64,000 nt of DNA from Bigelowiella natans CCMP2755 (GCA_000320545.1 ADNK01000090.1:28692-92691); one strand, 5' to 3'. Positions 25,156 through 35,718 are shown, counted from the stretch's first letter. The notes: generated from the letters alone by a model not told the origin. Made by a program: numbers and translations.

Positions 25156-26004
25156 GGGGGAGGGGGAGAGACCAATGGTGTAAGGTAATGAGAGAGCGCA
25201 AGTAGGGAAGACAGAGATAGAGAACGATAGACCAATATGAGTGACTTAAGAGCAGAGATATAAGAAGGAAATGCTTTCTTACTAAGGTCCCAAGAAGGAA
25301 TGATATCTTTTTCTTCCGAATTCATCAGTCTCACGATCTCCTCCGGCTCGAAGTGAAGTTTTGCAAAGGGCTCAGGACAGGGTTTTCTCCGCATTATCAA
25401 CGCTGCAACCATCGGGTGAGGATCGCGACATGTGAAAACGTACACACCCGAGAGTACCAGGATCATGCATGCAGAGATCGCTGCGAACTTGGCGCCGGCA
25501 TTGCACACCCTTTTGAGATAGAGTAGTATTAAGAGTTCGTTCCTTTTTCTCGTTGTCTTCACTTTGCATCGTTCCTTCGATTTGCCCGGTTTAGAAATGC
25601 CCTAAGGAATGACACCAACAAGGAGAGATTAAAGGAGAAGTAAACGGGAATCATGTGTTCCAGATGCACAGTTGAGAATTGGAATTCGGACGCCAAACAC
25701 ATCATACGACCCAACGAACGAAATTACCTCTTCCTGAGGCGGTGGAGGAGATTTGTCCTTGAGAATTTCGCTGGCAGGACCACGAAGTACGGAAGTGGGA
25801 GACCGCAATGGCCGGCGCGAAACAGTTACCGTTGGCGATGTCACTGTCGGCTCGGGCGTTGGCTTTGATGTGGGCGGTGCCAGTAAAGCAATGTTGTTGA
25901 TGTGGCCATTCGTAGTGAATGTTTGCGTTTCGCGGAATATGTCAGGAGCGGCGGCGGATATGGACGTTGGTGTTGATGGGCGAGGCACATGGCTAGATTC
26001 AGCA
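23785..26004 (-). CDS. FAM20-like secretory-pathway kinase, type II membrane
   Basis: Putative Golgi/secreted protein or glycan kinase of the FAM20/four-jointed group. From the 5' end (right): an exon at about 25728-26004 (Pro/Thr-rich, PTPEPTVTSPTVTVS), one at 25283-25601 with a basic stretch then a membrane anchor (FAAISACMILVLSGVYVF), one at 24651-24886 (RVIWKPTAERGPSTEAAAYA, VDRMLGLERVPPALL), and one at 23785-24305 with ISNGEKYVLGSAVEF and MFDYLIGNIDRGANEF. IWKP plus RMLGLERVPP are the ATP-site lysine strand and the following hallmark of this group; DYLIGNIDRGAN is the catalytic Asp/Asn segment. DHDK (FLYADHDKLV) sits where the second metal aspartate is expected. No ATG opens the first exon in frame, so an exon upstream of 26,004 is probably missing. 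An inactive pseudokinase is possible. Family assignment is by motif reading only. Confidence 0.65.
24578..25155. repeat. Microsatellites in the kinase gene introns
   Basis: An (ATC)n/(CGT)n run spans about 24,590-24,642, just beyond the 3' end of one exon. A compound (TA)n, (GT)n and very long (GA)n tract with GCGA interruptions spans about 24,978-25,150. On the transcript strand the latter is a pyrimidine (CT)n tract upstream of an acceptor. Confidence 0.95.
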
Positions 26005-26285
26005 ATTTGATGACGGGTATCGCCAAGGTTGGTTGTGCTGTGGTACGTGCAGAGTCATCACTTATGATGGTGATGATGATTGATGGTGATGTGTGTTAAC
26101 TAATTGACGATGAAAAACACAAACACACACACTCACACACACTCACACGCAAACACACTTTGGCCTTCCGGCGGCGCTCCTTCTCTTCTCCTCCATCTGG
26201 ACACCACCGCCACTTCGTCAGTACAAAAAATACACAATAAAACCTACAATCACACACACACACACACACATGAACGTACACACAC

Positions 26286-26324
<39 letters not shown>

Positions 26325-28062
26325 ACATGCACACACCACGCCAAAAAATGCTACACCGCCTTCCGTAAGATCCACGCTTTTCCTGAGGATAAGTGGAAAA
26401 ACGTTGAAATGTTGAAAAGAACTCATGCCTTTTTGCAGAAAAAGCCTACAAAACCTCGTTTACTCCTTTAATCCCGGCATTTTCTAGACGGAAGCCAGTG
26501 TGTTCATGAATCGGAAGAACTTCGGTAAGAAGAAAGGGGTGTGACAACAATGTGATGCCCACTGTCAAATAGAACCCTTCTGAGATGAAATTAGGTAAAA
26601 ACACAACACACTTCCCAAGAAATCGCCGACAAATTAATTATTTGAGATCCTGTGTCAAAAAATATCGGGTGCCAAACGATTTCGTTGTCGCAGTCAAAAA
26701 GTCAAGAAAGAGCATCATCCGAAACCCATTTGCGCGGCTTCGTGCAAATGGCTTCGTGCAAATGGTTCTTGCGCATGCAGATTTGATCAATGCTTCATTC
26801 ATTGTTCATTGTTCATTATCTTGCTTCGTTCACACATTTGCACACGTGTGTGCATGATTCATCATGTGCATGACATGGATGAGATGAATTGATCGCACTT
26901 TTTCAATGCAGACACCATGCGTGGGTGTGCAAGCAGATGCGCAAACGCGTGCGCACGACAGTGCACGATGAAGGCAGGATTCATGTTCGTCCATCGTTTC
27001 ATGCCTCAAGTTCAAGCACAGGTGTTTGTTTGATTGACCTTGCGAAGTGGCAACCTGTGATTTGACAATGGACGTGCAACGATGACAACGTGTGTGCTGT
27101 GGAAGTCACGTGCACACAACTTGTGTCCACAGCTCTGCGTTTGACGAGTGTGCACATCGCACGCATCCAGGCATGTACGATGCTTGCTGAGATCTCACAC
27201 TGCTGCGTGCATTGCTCCATGCTAGCATGGCACCGTGGTGGACACAACGATCGTGTTGATCATCTGTGTGACGACTGCGCGGAGCATGATCATGGGAAAC
27301 ATCACATGTAGTTGAACAAAAGAAACATCACATGAATTGTGAATTGCATTGCTAGATTGTGCCCATGTTGCCGTTTGGGAAGACGGCTGCGTGCATCATT
27401 ACCCATGCCAGCATGCTGCTAGCACGTGCAGGCTTGCATGCACTCGTGCACATTGTCCAAGCGGCACAACGTTGTCCCGCTATCTAGCTCTCATCGCTGC
27501 AGCTCCAGAGACGATGCACACACACTCACATGCAGCTTCACAATGCAAACACAAAAGAGCGTGCGTGATCATCGTCTAACAGCGTGCACGTCGTCATCAA
27601 GCACACGACTTGCACATCAACCATTTCGCTGAAATCAGAGTTCATGTGTGGCGTGTAAGCTGGCAGACATGTGACTCTTAGTCGTGCACTTTGTCCGTAG
27701 CAAAACACATGAAAAAAGCTGCGATTCCGTGTCAACCATGATCATTTGCAAAGGGTGGGCAAGCTAGCTGTTTCTGGTGTCGTAGAGTGGCGTGTGGCTT
27801 TGATGAGCCCTTGTTGCAAAGAGTTGTAGACAAAATTGCAAGCATGCCCTGCTGTCATGGCACACTGCATCTAGGTCTAAAATTTCATAGTTTCACACAT
27901 TCATGCATGCGAAGCAAAAATGGGGTTGCAATGCAACGTTGAGTGTCATTCGCGACTTTCAATTTCAACATTTCGCAATTAGATCATGCAAGAGTACGAA
28001 AAGGGAAAAGGGTGGCTGGGCGTGAGGTTCGGCGACGGCGGGATGATTTACAAAGAGCACCG
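26005..28062. other. Intergenic stretch with CA repeats and TGCATG-rich DNA
   Basis: It contains (CA)n tracts (26,112-26,155 and 26,250-26,325), then from about 26,740 to 28,000 a segment dense in TGCATG, CATGCA and CATCATG words with no exon-like reading frame. Part is probably the 5' region of the kinase gene; the right part lies downstream of the vWA gene and may be its 3' UTR. The word texture matches the other 3' gaps in the window. Confidence 0.55.
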
Positions 28063-28950
28063 TCAATGTGTTGAATTGAAACGATCCATGTCTGTGAATC
28101 TAGGAGGCAAAGTGGGAACAGCTGTTCGCGCCTTCATGACCCTTGATGTTGCTTGGATGGCATAACTGCAACTATCTCTGCAAGGTGCAAATGTCATCGA
28201 GGTGTGCTCCTCAAAACCGTATCCTTTTCCAGTAGCTATGGCATCTTGATTCGCTCCCAAAAAGAATGCTGTGAAATCCTCTTCCTTGCGAGCCTTTTCA
28301 AGCTCGCGCTTGAGAGCTTCAGCCTTCTTCACGGACATGTTGTCCTCTCCGTCTGTGAGTAGCATGAAATTCTGGACAATCTTTCCAGGGGTCTTCTCAT
28401 CTGGCATTTCTTCTAAGCCCTCTAAGTGTAGTTTGACATTAGATTTCAGCTGTCCTAACCGTTCAAAGGCTGTGTCGATTAGTCTGGTCAGTCCTCTTGG
28501 CTTGAGCCACTGTTTCAAGTCCTTGTACGTTGGCAATTGGGCTTTCAAAACATCAACATTCTCTAATCGTATCTCGGCCTCATTATCGAAAGTAGTCAAT
28601 GAAACGAAGGTCGGAACTTTTGTCTCTTCTGCCGTTTTCTTTTGCTCGAGCAAGAGATTGAATATCTGCTCCACAGTTCCAGATCCCATAGCGGACATTG
28701 AGCCTGACCGGTCAATCACGATCTCTACGAAAGTTGCTATTGGTGGCTCATCATTCCGTGTATTTTGCTTCGATGAGGAAGCTGCTTTGGCCGTTACCGG
28801 AGATTTTGCGGTCTTAGGGAGCTGGACCCATTCATTTTCTTCGACAGCTAGACCTCTCTTTGAAGTCATTCCCTCTCGAGGTTGCTCACGATTGTGGTCT
28901 TCATCGTTCCTTTCAACAAATTTGGTATGTTGCTGACGTGTTGATGACAT
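28063..28950 (-). CDS. Intronless von Willebrand factor A (vWA) domain protein
   Basis: A single uninterrupted frame of 295 residues from ATG (28950) to TGA (28063-28065). The first 70 residues are polar and unstructured-looking. A vWA domain follows: the strand FVEIVIDRSGSMS carries the MIDAS DxSxS (Asp80, Ser82, Ser84), GLTRLIDTAFERL supplies the MIDAS threonine, and NFMLLTDGEDN the later aspartate. The end resembles cytoplasmic/bacterial-style vWA proteins, with a predicted strand AFFLGANQDA before a divergent tail. No signal peptide or membrane segment is seen, so it is probably intracellular and metal-dependent in binding a partner. It has no introns, unlike almost all neighbours, and sits head-to-head with the equally intronless SAM/LRAT-like gene. 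The domain call is firm; the function is unknown. Confidence 0.88.
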   Translation of the reverse strand: MSSTRQQHTKFVERNDEDHNREQPREGMTSKRGLAVEENEWVQLPKTAKSPVTAKAASSSKQNTRNDEPPIATFVEIVIDRSGSMSAMGSGTVEQIFNLLLEQKKTAEETKVPTFVSLTTFDNEAEIRLENVDVLKAQLPTYKDLKQWLKPRGLTRLIDTAFERLGQLKSNVKLHLEGLEEMPDEKTPGKIVQNFMLLTDGEDNMSVKKAEALKRELEKARKEEDFTAFFLGANQDAIATGKGYGFEEHTSMTFAPCRDSCSYAIQATSRVMKARTAVPTLPPRFTDMDRFNSTH

Positions 28951-29759
28951 GTCTTCGTTCGGGTTGCGGTGGTCTTCGTTCGGGTTGTGGTGGTCTGCGT
29001 TCGTTGTTGGTCTACGTTCGGATTATGGTGGATGGGGGAGAGGAGAAGAAGTTCAACCGTCCTCGGCTTTGGAAAGATGAGGTGAAACGGAGGCGATTTC
29101 CCCCTCTCAGTGAGTCTTTTCTTGTGCTCATACATTTCTCGGGAACGAGAACAACAGAAGAAATGAAGAAGGAATCCTTCACGTAGAAAATATGGAAATT
29201 GCAGCGGATTTGTTCTGAACGACGATCTCATTTGACCATTTAATGTCCAAGATTATCGTTTTTGGCCTCGATCGTTCGCCATCCTTCTTCTCAGCCGCAT
29301 CACCGAGAGACCATTTCGCTGACAAAAAGTGTGGGTGGCTTTATCGAATAGAGGGCAAATTTCACAGAAGACATCACCGTGAGTCGCAACATCCTGGAAA
29401 TCGCCTTGTCTCAAGTGCAAAATGTCCGAGGATCATTCTTGGTGTTCCATTTTCTGGAGAGAGAGAAACACAATTTGAGTCCAATCTTTGGTGGGGGCAT
29501 TTCAGTGAGAATTGAAATTGGGGCGGGCCACTTGTAAACATGTCGTATTCCAGAGGTCTCCCTATAAAACACAGATTTTCCAATAGATTTGCCGGTGTGT
29601 TGAAAGTGACAATCACAAGAGACTCTAACAACAAGGTTGCTATTGATGTTTTTAGTTTTGAGTTGGCGCGCGATGTGATGATAACAGTGTGTGCATGTGC
29701 ATGTGCATGTGCATGTGTGTGTGTGTGTGTGTGTGTGCGTGTGCATGTGTGCATGTGTG

Positions 29760-29795
<36 letters not shown>

Positions 29796-29980
29796 TGTAT
29801 ATTTTTGCATTCTGAACATTGCAATGCATCACATTGTGCACTCTGTGTGCTTTGTTTTCATTCTGCAATCTCTTTTGGACACCATGTTCTGTGCCATGTA
29901 ATGTTGTAATCTACATTTACATTGTGCATATTCTGCGCGCTTTGCTCTCATTCTGCTTTCTCTTTTCCACATTCTATGTC
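28951..29980. promoter_or_regulatory. Shared 5' region between the intronless divergent genes
   Basis: The gap separates the start codons of two divergent genes. It holds near 28,955-29,020 three copies of a TCTTCGTTCGGGTTGTGGTGG-like unit, a CTATAAAA box at about 29,561-29,568 and a long (TG)n tract at 29,691-29,796. An open segment at 29,540-29,690 (MSYSRGLPIKHRF...) could be an alternative first exon of the right-hand gene. A shared promoter is inferred. Confidence 0.4.
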
Positions 29981-29990
29981 ATGCGTTGTG
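29832..29990. repeat. Imperfect 88-bp-period direct repeat
   Basis: Two copies begin with CATTGTGCA at 29,832 and 29,920. They share the order TGTGCTTTG / GCGCTTTGC, then TCATTCTGC, TCTCTTTT and a terminal TATGTCATG-like or GTGCCATG end. The second copy runs into the ATG at 29,981 proposed as the start of the next gene. Confidence 0.7.
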
Positions 29991-30997
29991 TCTTAATTGT
30001 GGGCTCAATCAAACAGATCGCCAATTACGAACCTTTCAATCTTCATTTCGCACAAAACAATGATGGAAGGCTGGGAAGTTGGGAAGAATTCCGCGAAATA
30101 TTCGATGATAAAAAAGGCGAAACTGGAGGCATTATTTCTTCACGTGTAGAGTCAAAAATATGGGCATCTGAGATTAAATCTCAAGAAAGTTTCAAGAATT
30201 TCTCTTGTGAGAAAGTAATTAGGTATTTGACAGCTGTGCAGCATCTACACAACCTACATGACGACACTATAAAGCTTTTGAAAGACGAGGAAGTGGATGC
30301 TGAATTTCTCCTCGGAATGGAAAAGAAAGAGCTAAAAGAAATCTTGAAAAAGTCCGGGAGAGTTTTTCGAATCCAAAAAGTGTTAAAGAGCTTCAAATAT
30401 ACTTCAGGCTCTCTCAAAGACGACAAAGAGCATTTGAAAGTGATGTCGCTCAGACGTATTACGTTCACAAAAGCTACTATTTATGCAGCACCTCTACCCG
30501 GAAAGGCTGCAATTGAAGCGGGCCGAATCGCGTTGGAAGTGCTAACTTTAGGCCTAGCTTCTCTGTCCCGAGCAACAGCTGGAAATGCAAACCACTGGTT
30601 TGTTGTTCTTGAGGGAGAATTCACATCGATTTCAGAACGAGGTTCTTCTGTTAGAAAGTGCTACTGTGCGATTGACTACGGTGCAAGGGACGTGTTTACA
30701 ATGATGCAGGTTGCAGCGAAGGGCTTTGTGCAAAACATCACTCACAAAGTTCCAAACATTACCCTCTTCAACACAAAGGAAGATGCCCTTAACTTTCAAA
30801 AATGTCACAAAAATTCGCGAGTCTTTCGAAAAGGTTCTCAGAAGAAATTAAGGAAACCGATGACCCTTGAAGACATTGTGCACAATTTGTATACTGAGGG
30901 GAGTGAAACAAGGAAATCCATTCAACGTGGATACAAATGGGATTCTAACAATTGCCAACACTTTGCCACGAAGCTGATGAACCAGATAGCGGGTTGA
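29981..30997 (+). CDS. SAM domain plus LRAT/NlpC-P60-like papain-fold protein
   Basis: One uninterrupted frame; from ATG 29981 it is 338 residues (stop 30995-30997). Residues about 75-140 look like a SAM protein-interaction domain, with a helical pattern ending in AEFLLGMEKKELKEILKK and VFRIQKVLKSFK. Residues about 200-335 resemble the circularly permuted papain-like (LRAT / NlpC-P60 / PPPDE) group. NANHWFVVLEGEF supplies a His (205) in the first strand and NNCQHFATKL a Cys (325) followed two residues later by His 327, the usual His...NCxHF arrangement. A hydrophobic helix (AIEAGRIALEVLTLGLASL) precedes the catalytic His. Plausible activities are acyltransfer, thiol hydrolysis or deubiquitination; none is shown. 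The start is uncertain because the frame remains open upstream and an acceptor (AAACAG, before 30016) is present. It is divergent to the vWA gene and likewise intronless. Confidence 0.7.
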   Translation: MRCVLIVGSIKQIANYEPFNLHFAQNNDGRLGSWEEFREIFDDKKGETGGIISSRVESKIWASEIKSQESFKNFSCEKVIRYLTAVQHLHNLHDDTIKLLKDEEVDAEFLLGMEKKELKEILKKSGRVFRIQKVLKSFKYTSGSLKDDKEHLKVMSLRRITFTKATIYAAPLPGKAAIEAGRIALEVLTLGLASLSRATAGNANHWFVVLEGEFTSISERGSSVRKCYCAIDYGARDVFTMMQVAAKGFVQNITHKVPNITLFNTKEDALNFQKCHKNSRVFRKGSQKKLRKPMTLEDIVHNLYTEGSETRKSIQRGYKWDSNNCQHFATKLMNQIAG

Positions 30998-31745
30998 AGC
31001 TCTTCGATCGATTCCATTAATGCAGTCTGGTGGAGCATGCACACGTAGACACAAAACCCAAGCTTAGCATGGTGGTGATAAAATGTGTAAGGGGCTGTTG
31101 TATTAATAGACATAGTGATATGAGACGGATATGATGAAGTGATTCAATCTTTTCAATGGTCATTCTAATGAAGCTATACAAAGCTGCGGCTACAGCGCTT
31201 GTGTTGTATCTGTCTGTTTCTGCTGTTACATGCTTCGTGCATTTGAATTGCGGCATCCTCATCGCGTCGTTGATGTCGCACAGCGGTGCGCACTTCTCTC
31301 TTGCAGCTAGCTTACATGGCTGACATATGAATATGTGATATGTAATATATCGTCGATACTTCGTATGTAGTTTGTATATCATTACAGCGTCTATGGATTG
31401 CATGCGCATGTGGGTGAACGTGCGTATGGCACAGCAAGATTATGCCATGGACACTTTCCAAAGGCACAAATTGCAACGTCCAAGTGCTCAATGTGCAACT
31501 TCCCACATAAGTAGCTCATTCCGCGTGCCTACTCCATGAATGCACTCATATAATTATTCATATGTGCTCTACTTCACAATTTAGTACTTGCCCACACAGT
31601 GACATCGACGACATCGATCGCACATCGCACATCGCATATTTTGTCATGCATGAGATGCAGTACCGAATTGATTGTCCACTGTCTCTTGATTTGACTCACA
31701 TTGTGCAACAATCACCACCTTTAATGGGAGTAGAAGCGAACAAGA
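30998..31745. other. Convergent intergenic region with TGCATG-type DNA
   Basis: It lies between the stops of the SAM/LRAT-like gene (+) and the Rho-coactosin gene (-). No exons are recognised. It contains the dispersed repeat described separately and words such as GCATGCGCATGTG near 31,398. Likely overlapping 3' UTRs. Confidence 0.55.
31121..31232 (-). repeat. Dispersed repeat, copy A
   Basis: About 112 bp clearly alignable with 47052-47164 in the same orientation. Shared blocks include TGAGACGGAT, TTTCAATGGTCAT, GCGGCTACAGCGCTT and GTATCTGT. On the - strand both copies keep an open frame (RYNTSAVAAALYSFIRMTIE here). Confidence 0.85.
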
Positions 31746-32110
31746 TCACTTGTTCGCAGCATCGTAGAATCCGAGGTCAATTTTTACGCCACCGAAATCA
31801 TAGTATGTTGGTTTATGAGCCCCTCCGGATGCAGCCAACTTCTTAACTGATTGATATCAAGGAAATGATAGCGGAATTGATGCACAACACTACAGTGCTG
31901 CGTTTGCGTTGACAAATAAATGTGTACTGCATGTTTGATATAACAAAATTAAGTGAGGAAGAATACAGTTTTAACTTACCTATCTCCTTTGCGTTTATGT
32001 CATCTGGGGCGTTGGCGTCAAATGTTCCAGCTGTTGTGATGTAATGTTTCTTAAAAATCTTGGCGTGCTACGGCAAGTGTGTATGCAAGTTCAACACACA
32101 TTGCACGTAT

Positions 32111-32151
<41 letters not shown>

Positions 32152-33779
32152 TTATTTATATTTGTTTATTTATGTCCATAATTCTGATTTAATGAAACAC
32201 AGTCTTGTTCCATTCCCCAAACATCCCGAGCATGCACACATCCAGAGTAAAATTTCACCTATCCCTTTGCATATTTTAGAGATCTTTTGCTTCCCTGCCA
32301 GTGCTGCCATCTTCTTCATTGTAGGAACCTTCTCTCCTACCCAATTGATTAGAACAATTTTGCTGCGTACAGACTGGACGTTCTCGCGCACATCGACACC
32401 ATGAACATTCAAGCACACCCATGAGCACTTCGATTTGTCGAGTGCTTTCTTGAGGGCCTCGAGGCCTAGAGAAAAGCTAATTGAGTTGATGCTGCAAAAA
32501 GTCCCCAAACAAATATGGGTTACGTCGCAGGGTGGTGGGAAAGTATTCTGCGAACAAAACAGTGTTCTTTCCTCACAAAGATTTAGAGTAAGCTGAAACA
32601 CCTTGTCCTTTCGCGTCGACGACAAGCCTCTTCTTGGAACGAAGGCTGCTCACCATCCACTGGCCGGCGGTAGCGTCCTTTCGAGATATAGCAGCAAATA
32701 CTGCAGCTGGAGAGTCGTTCTTGATATCTCCATCCACAGATATTGTTGTTCGTTCAGCAGTCTCTTTTGTGTCGTCTTCGCTGATACATTCCTGAGCCTT
32801 GTCATCCGGGCCCGATTCTTTCTCCTCATACTTCTCCTCCTGCTCCGCCTTTGCCGCCAGCGCGGTCTTGATCGCGTTGTTGATGACATCTTGTATGCCC
32901 GTCTGATCTACCGCAGAGCACTCGAGATATCTGATAGAGAGACGGTGAAATCCATCAGTTCTAGGAAAAGCTGTCGCAACTGCACAGGTCTGGAGCGCAA
33001 GGTATACACATACAGCAAGTTGCTACAATGACCACCGACTTTGCGAAGCCCAGCTTCTCTGCTAAATCGTTTCCCATTTCAGGAGTGACAACAAATTGCC
33101 CTTTATTATCAAGATCTTCTCGGAGATCCGACTTCGTGCCGACAAGAATCTTGGGCACTTTGGGGCACTGATAGTTGATTATTCCCGTGTGAGAAACCTG
33201 CTTCTCTCCATTCGTTATTGGATTATTTCTCGCATTCATTTACATGTTTCTGAAGCTCCGGCACCCACTTTGATTTTACATTCTCTAGAGACTTTTCCGT
33301 ATCAATGGGGAAAAAGACAAGGAATATATCCGTTTCCGGGTACGCCCTGCAACGAATAAAACAATCAGGTGCCTGCATGGGGCGATGGTTGTTTTATTTC
33401 TGGGCGTTTGAAACTATACAGGGCTCTTGATTCGTAGGCATCATCCTGCCCTGCAGTGTCCCACAGTCCTTCAATAATGGTAAAACCATCGTCAAAATCA
33501 TGGTGCAGCAAACTTAAACCGTCCTATGCATGTTAGGGTGACATCCCGCTTTGTTACCAATATTAACTGCCTTATCGTCAACCAAGACGTTTGCGGAGTA
33601 CTCGTCGAAGACTTTTGGCACATACGCCCCAGGGAAAAAGTTAGTAGTGTACGTGATGACCATGCAGGTCTTGCCCCTGACGAATTATGATGGAGATGCT
33701 TGTAAGCCCACCAGGCGCAGGTTGCGTGAAGGCACTTACGCAGCTTCGTCGCCAACACAACGCACTTCAAGGTCTGCAT
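31746..33779 (-). CDS. Rho/Rac-type small GTPase fused to a coactosin (ADF-H) domain
   Basis: Exons from the 5' end: 33740-33779 (MQTLKCVV...), 33558-33676 ([34 protein letters not shown]), 33420-33468 ([15 protein letters not shown]), 33244-33346 ([28 protein letters not shown]), 33040-33167 ([22 protein letters not shown]), 32602-32930 ([17 protein letters not shown], then an acidic linker, then [17 protein letters not shown]), 32259-32465 ([35 protein letters not shown]), about 31980-32070 and 31746-31846 ([17 protein letters not shown], stop TGA). The exon 32602-32930 carries the end of the GTPase and the start of the coactosin domain in one frame, so the fusion is direct. The P-loop reads GDEAAGKT (Gly12 position is Glu) and switch I YVPKVFD (Thr35 position is Lys). 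Exon 1 and exon 2 are one base out of phase, and the junction near 32,070-32,259 is also unresolved. A role linking Rho signalling to actin is inferred. Confidence 0.8.
32114..32147. repeat. (TA)n microsatellite in an intron
   Basis: A pure TA run inside the intron between the last coactosin exons of the Rho-coactosin gene. Confidence 0.95.
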
Positions 33780-34106
33780 CGTTGAGATATGAGCAGATGC
33801 GAGTCGGGTATGCACAGGCACGTCCATCTGTCTCAAACTGGCCCCATCTGCACGCTGCGGCAGCCTGCTCGGCACACTCAAGTAGCGGATTTCGGGCGGA
33901 ACGAACGAACTGCCTCAAAACCCGATCCCCAACGGAAAATCGGATAATCACAGGCCGTTTTTACCGTTTTTAGACGGTTATTTCAGGATCTCCAGATAAT
34001 CTCCTGAAACGGGCCTGTGGCAGTCGATCGCCCTTAAGCGCCTCTGGACGAGGAGGACCCAGACCTGTTGATAATTAGGAAGAAGAAGAACAAGAATCGT
34101 CGCTAA
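33780..34106. promoter_or_regulatory. Divergent promoter region, Rho-coactosin / aminotransferase
   Basis: About 330 bp separate the two start codons. The segment contains an imperfect palindrome (TTTCAGGA ... TCCTGAAA, about 33,981-34,009) and a GGCCGTTTTTACCGTTTTTAGACGG tract in which an ACCGTTTTT-like word recurs. No TATA box is seen. A shared bidirectional promoter is inferred from position only. Confidence 0.4.
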
Positions 34107-35578
34107 ATGGAACGCCACTCGCCCTCACAAGCCGTCTGCCTTGCGGCCTGCGCGACGTTGGCCTACGCTGTAGTTCGGATTTCCAGCCGATCCAATCGAG
34201 GCGGCGAACAGAGCAGCGAAACAGAGCAGGATGCGGACACGAAAGCGAGCGGCGAGGGCAGCAAGGGCAGCGTGCGCATTTGTGCCACCGACGCCCCGTG
34301 CATTGTTACGATGCAGGTAATTACGAGCAAGTTTGACTCCACAAATGGGATGCGCTGCCTGTCATTGCGGCGTGTTTCAGTGATTCGATCTTTACCCGTC
34401 GGTGCAGACGGAGGGGTGCCTTCTGGATTATACATGTTTTTGCTACATGTCTTGCTAGCCCCTCACCATTACAAATCTTATATTTCGATGAGAGGACGCG
34501 ACTGAAGCCCTAACGCCGTCATTACCCTGCTTCCCCTCCTCCTCCTCCTCCCCCCCATTTACTTTCATCTGCCTTCTTGAATCCTGGCAGAACTTGATGA
34601 AAGGGTCGTCAGACGTGTCGAAACTGAGTCAGGGTATTGTACACTGGAAGGTACTGCTGCTATAAATTGAAAAGTCTTGTGAAAGGAAGCGAGAGAGACC
34701 GGGAGAGACCGAGAGAAAATGCAGAGCGAGTTAATTTATACATATCGTTCTGTTTCCCTGTACTCTCCTACCCAACCTCTCATAGCCACCGAAGGAGTCT
34801 CTCGAACGAGCGCGAAAGGCGTTGACCACCGATGAGATCCATGGCTACGGCAATGACGAAGGGTGCACTTGTCCTCTTACACAGCACCTCGTGTTCCTTC
34901 ATTTATCAACCGAGCTTTTGACTCCCATGTTTCTGGGTGGAAATAATGCTGTTACGGATGCGTACGGATAAGGGGAATCGTAAGACTACTGCTTAGTCCG
35001 ATTGTACATGTTTTCGCAGGTCTGCTGAGCTTCGGGGAGCTATCAAAAGAAAACTGGCGCGGGAAAACGGCATTAAGAACTCTGAGGTCCGTTACTCATG
35101 AAGATCTGCCCCCGCCCCCCTCTCTCCTTCTCTCTCTCTCTGATTTTTCATCATAACGGAAATTATTAACCCCCTATCCTCTCCTCCCTTGATCGTGACC
35201 AGGTGATGGTGACTTGTGGGGCAAACCAAGCCTTCGCCAACGTGATTCTTTCTTTGGCAGACCACAGCGACGCAGTAAGTGATGCGAGTGTAGGACGCCG
35301 CAGCAGATAAAATTTAGAAATAACTAAAATTGACCTCATCTGATTGGTCGCATGGAATTAGAATGTAGCCGATGAGAACACCGAGAAACTCCTTCAACAG
35401 CAGCCTATAATTCAATTTTTGGTTCGCCATCGCACGGATGATCTCCTCGTCACCATCACCTCCTCCCCCCCCCCCCCTCCTCAGGTAGTTTTGTTCCCGC
35501 CGTACTACTTTAACCACCTCATGGCCGTGCAGATGACGGGGTTAGGAGCTGAACGACCCTGCTTTCTCCCACTTTTAT

Positions 35579-35618
<40 letters not shown>

Positions 35619-35681
35619 TGTGCGTGTGATGATATTTAATAGAAGTACATCGCGCACACAAATTACACCCGGATTTACATA

Positions 35682-35718
<37 letters not shown>

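Noticed and set aside
29374-29868. His/Thr-rich - strand frame
   Set aside because: Translation of a (TG)n microsatellite.
33736-33951. Longer non-ATG N-terminal extension of the Rho-like protein in frame with exon 2
   Set aside because: It lacks an ATG, and the other frame gives MQTLKCVV, which matches the start of Rac/Cdc42-type proteins; a one-base lesion is the simpler reading, though not proven.
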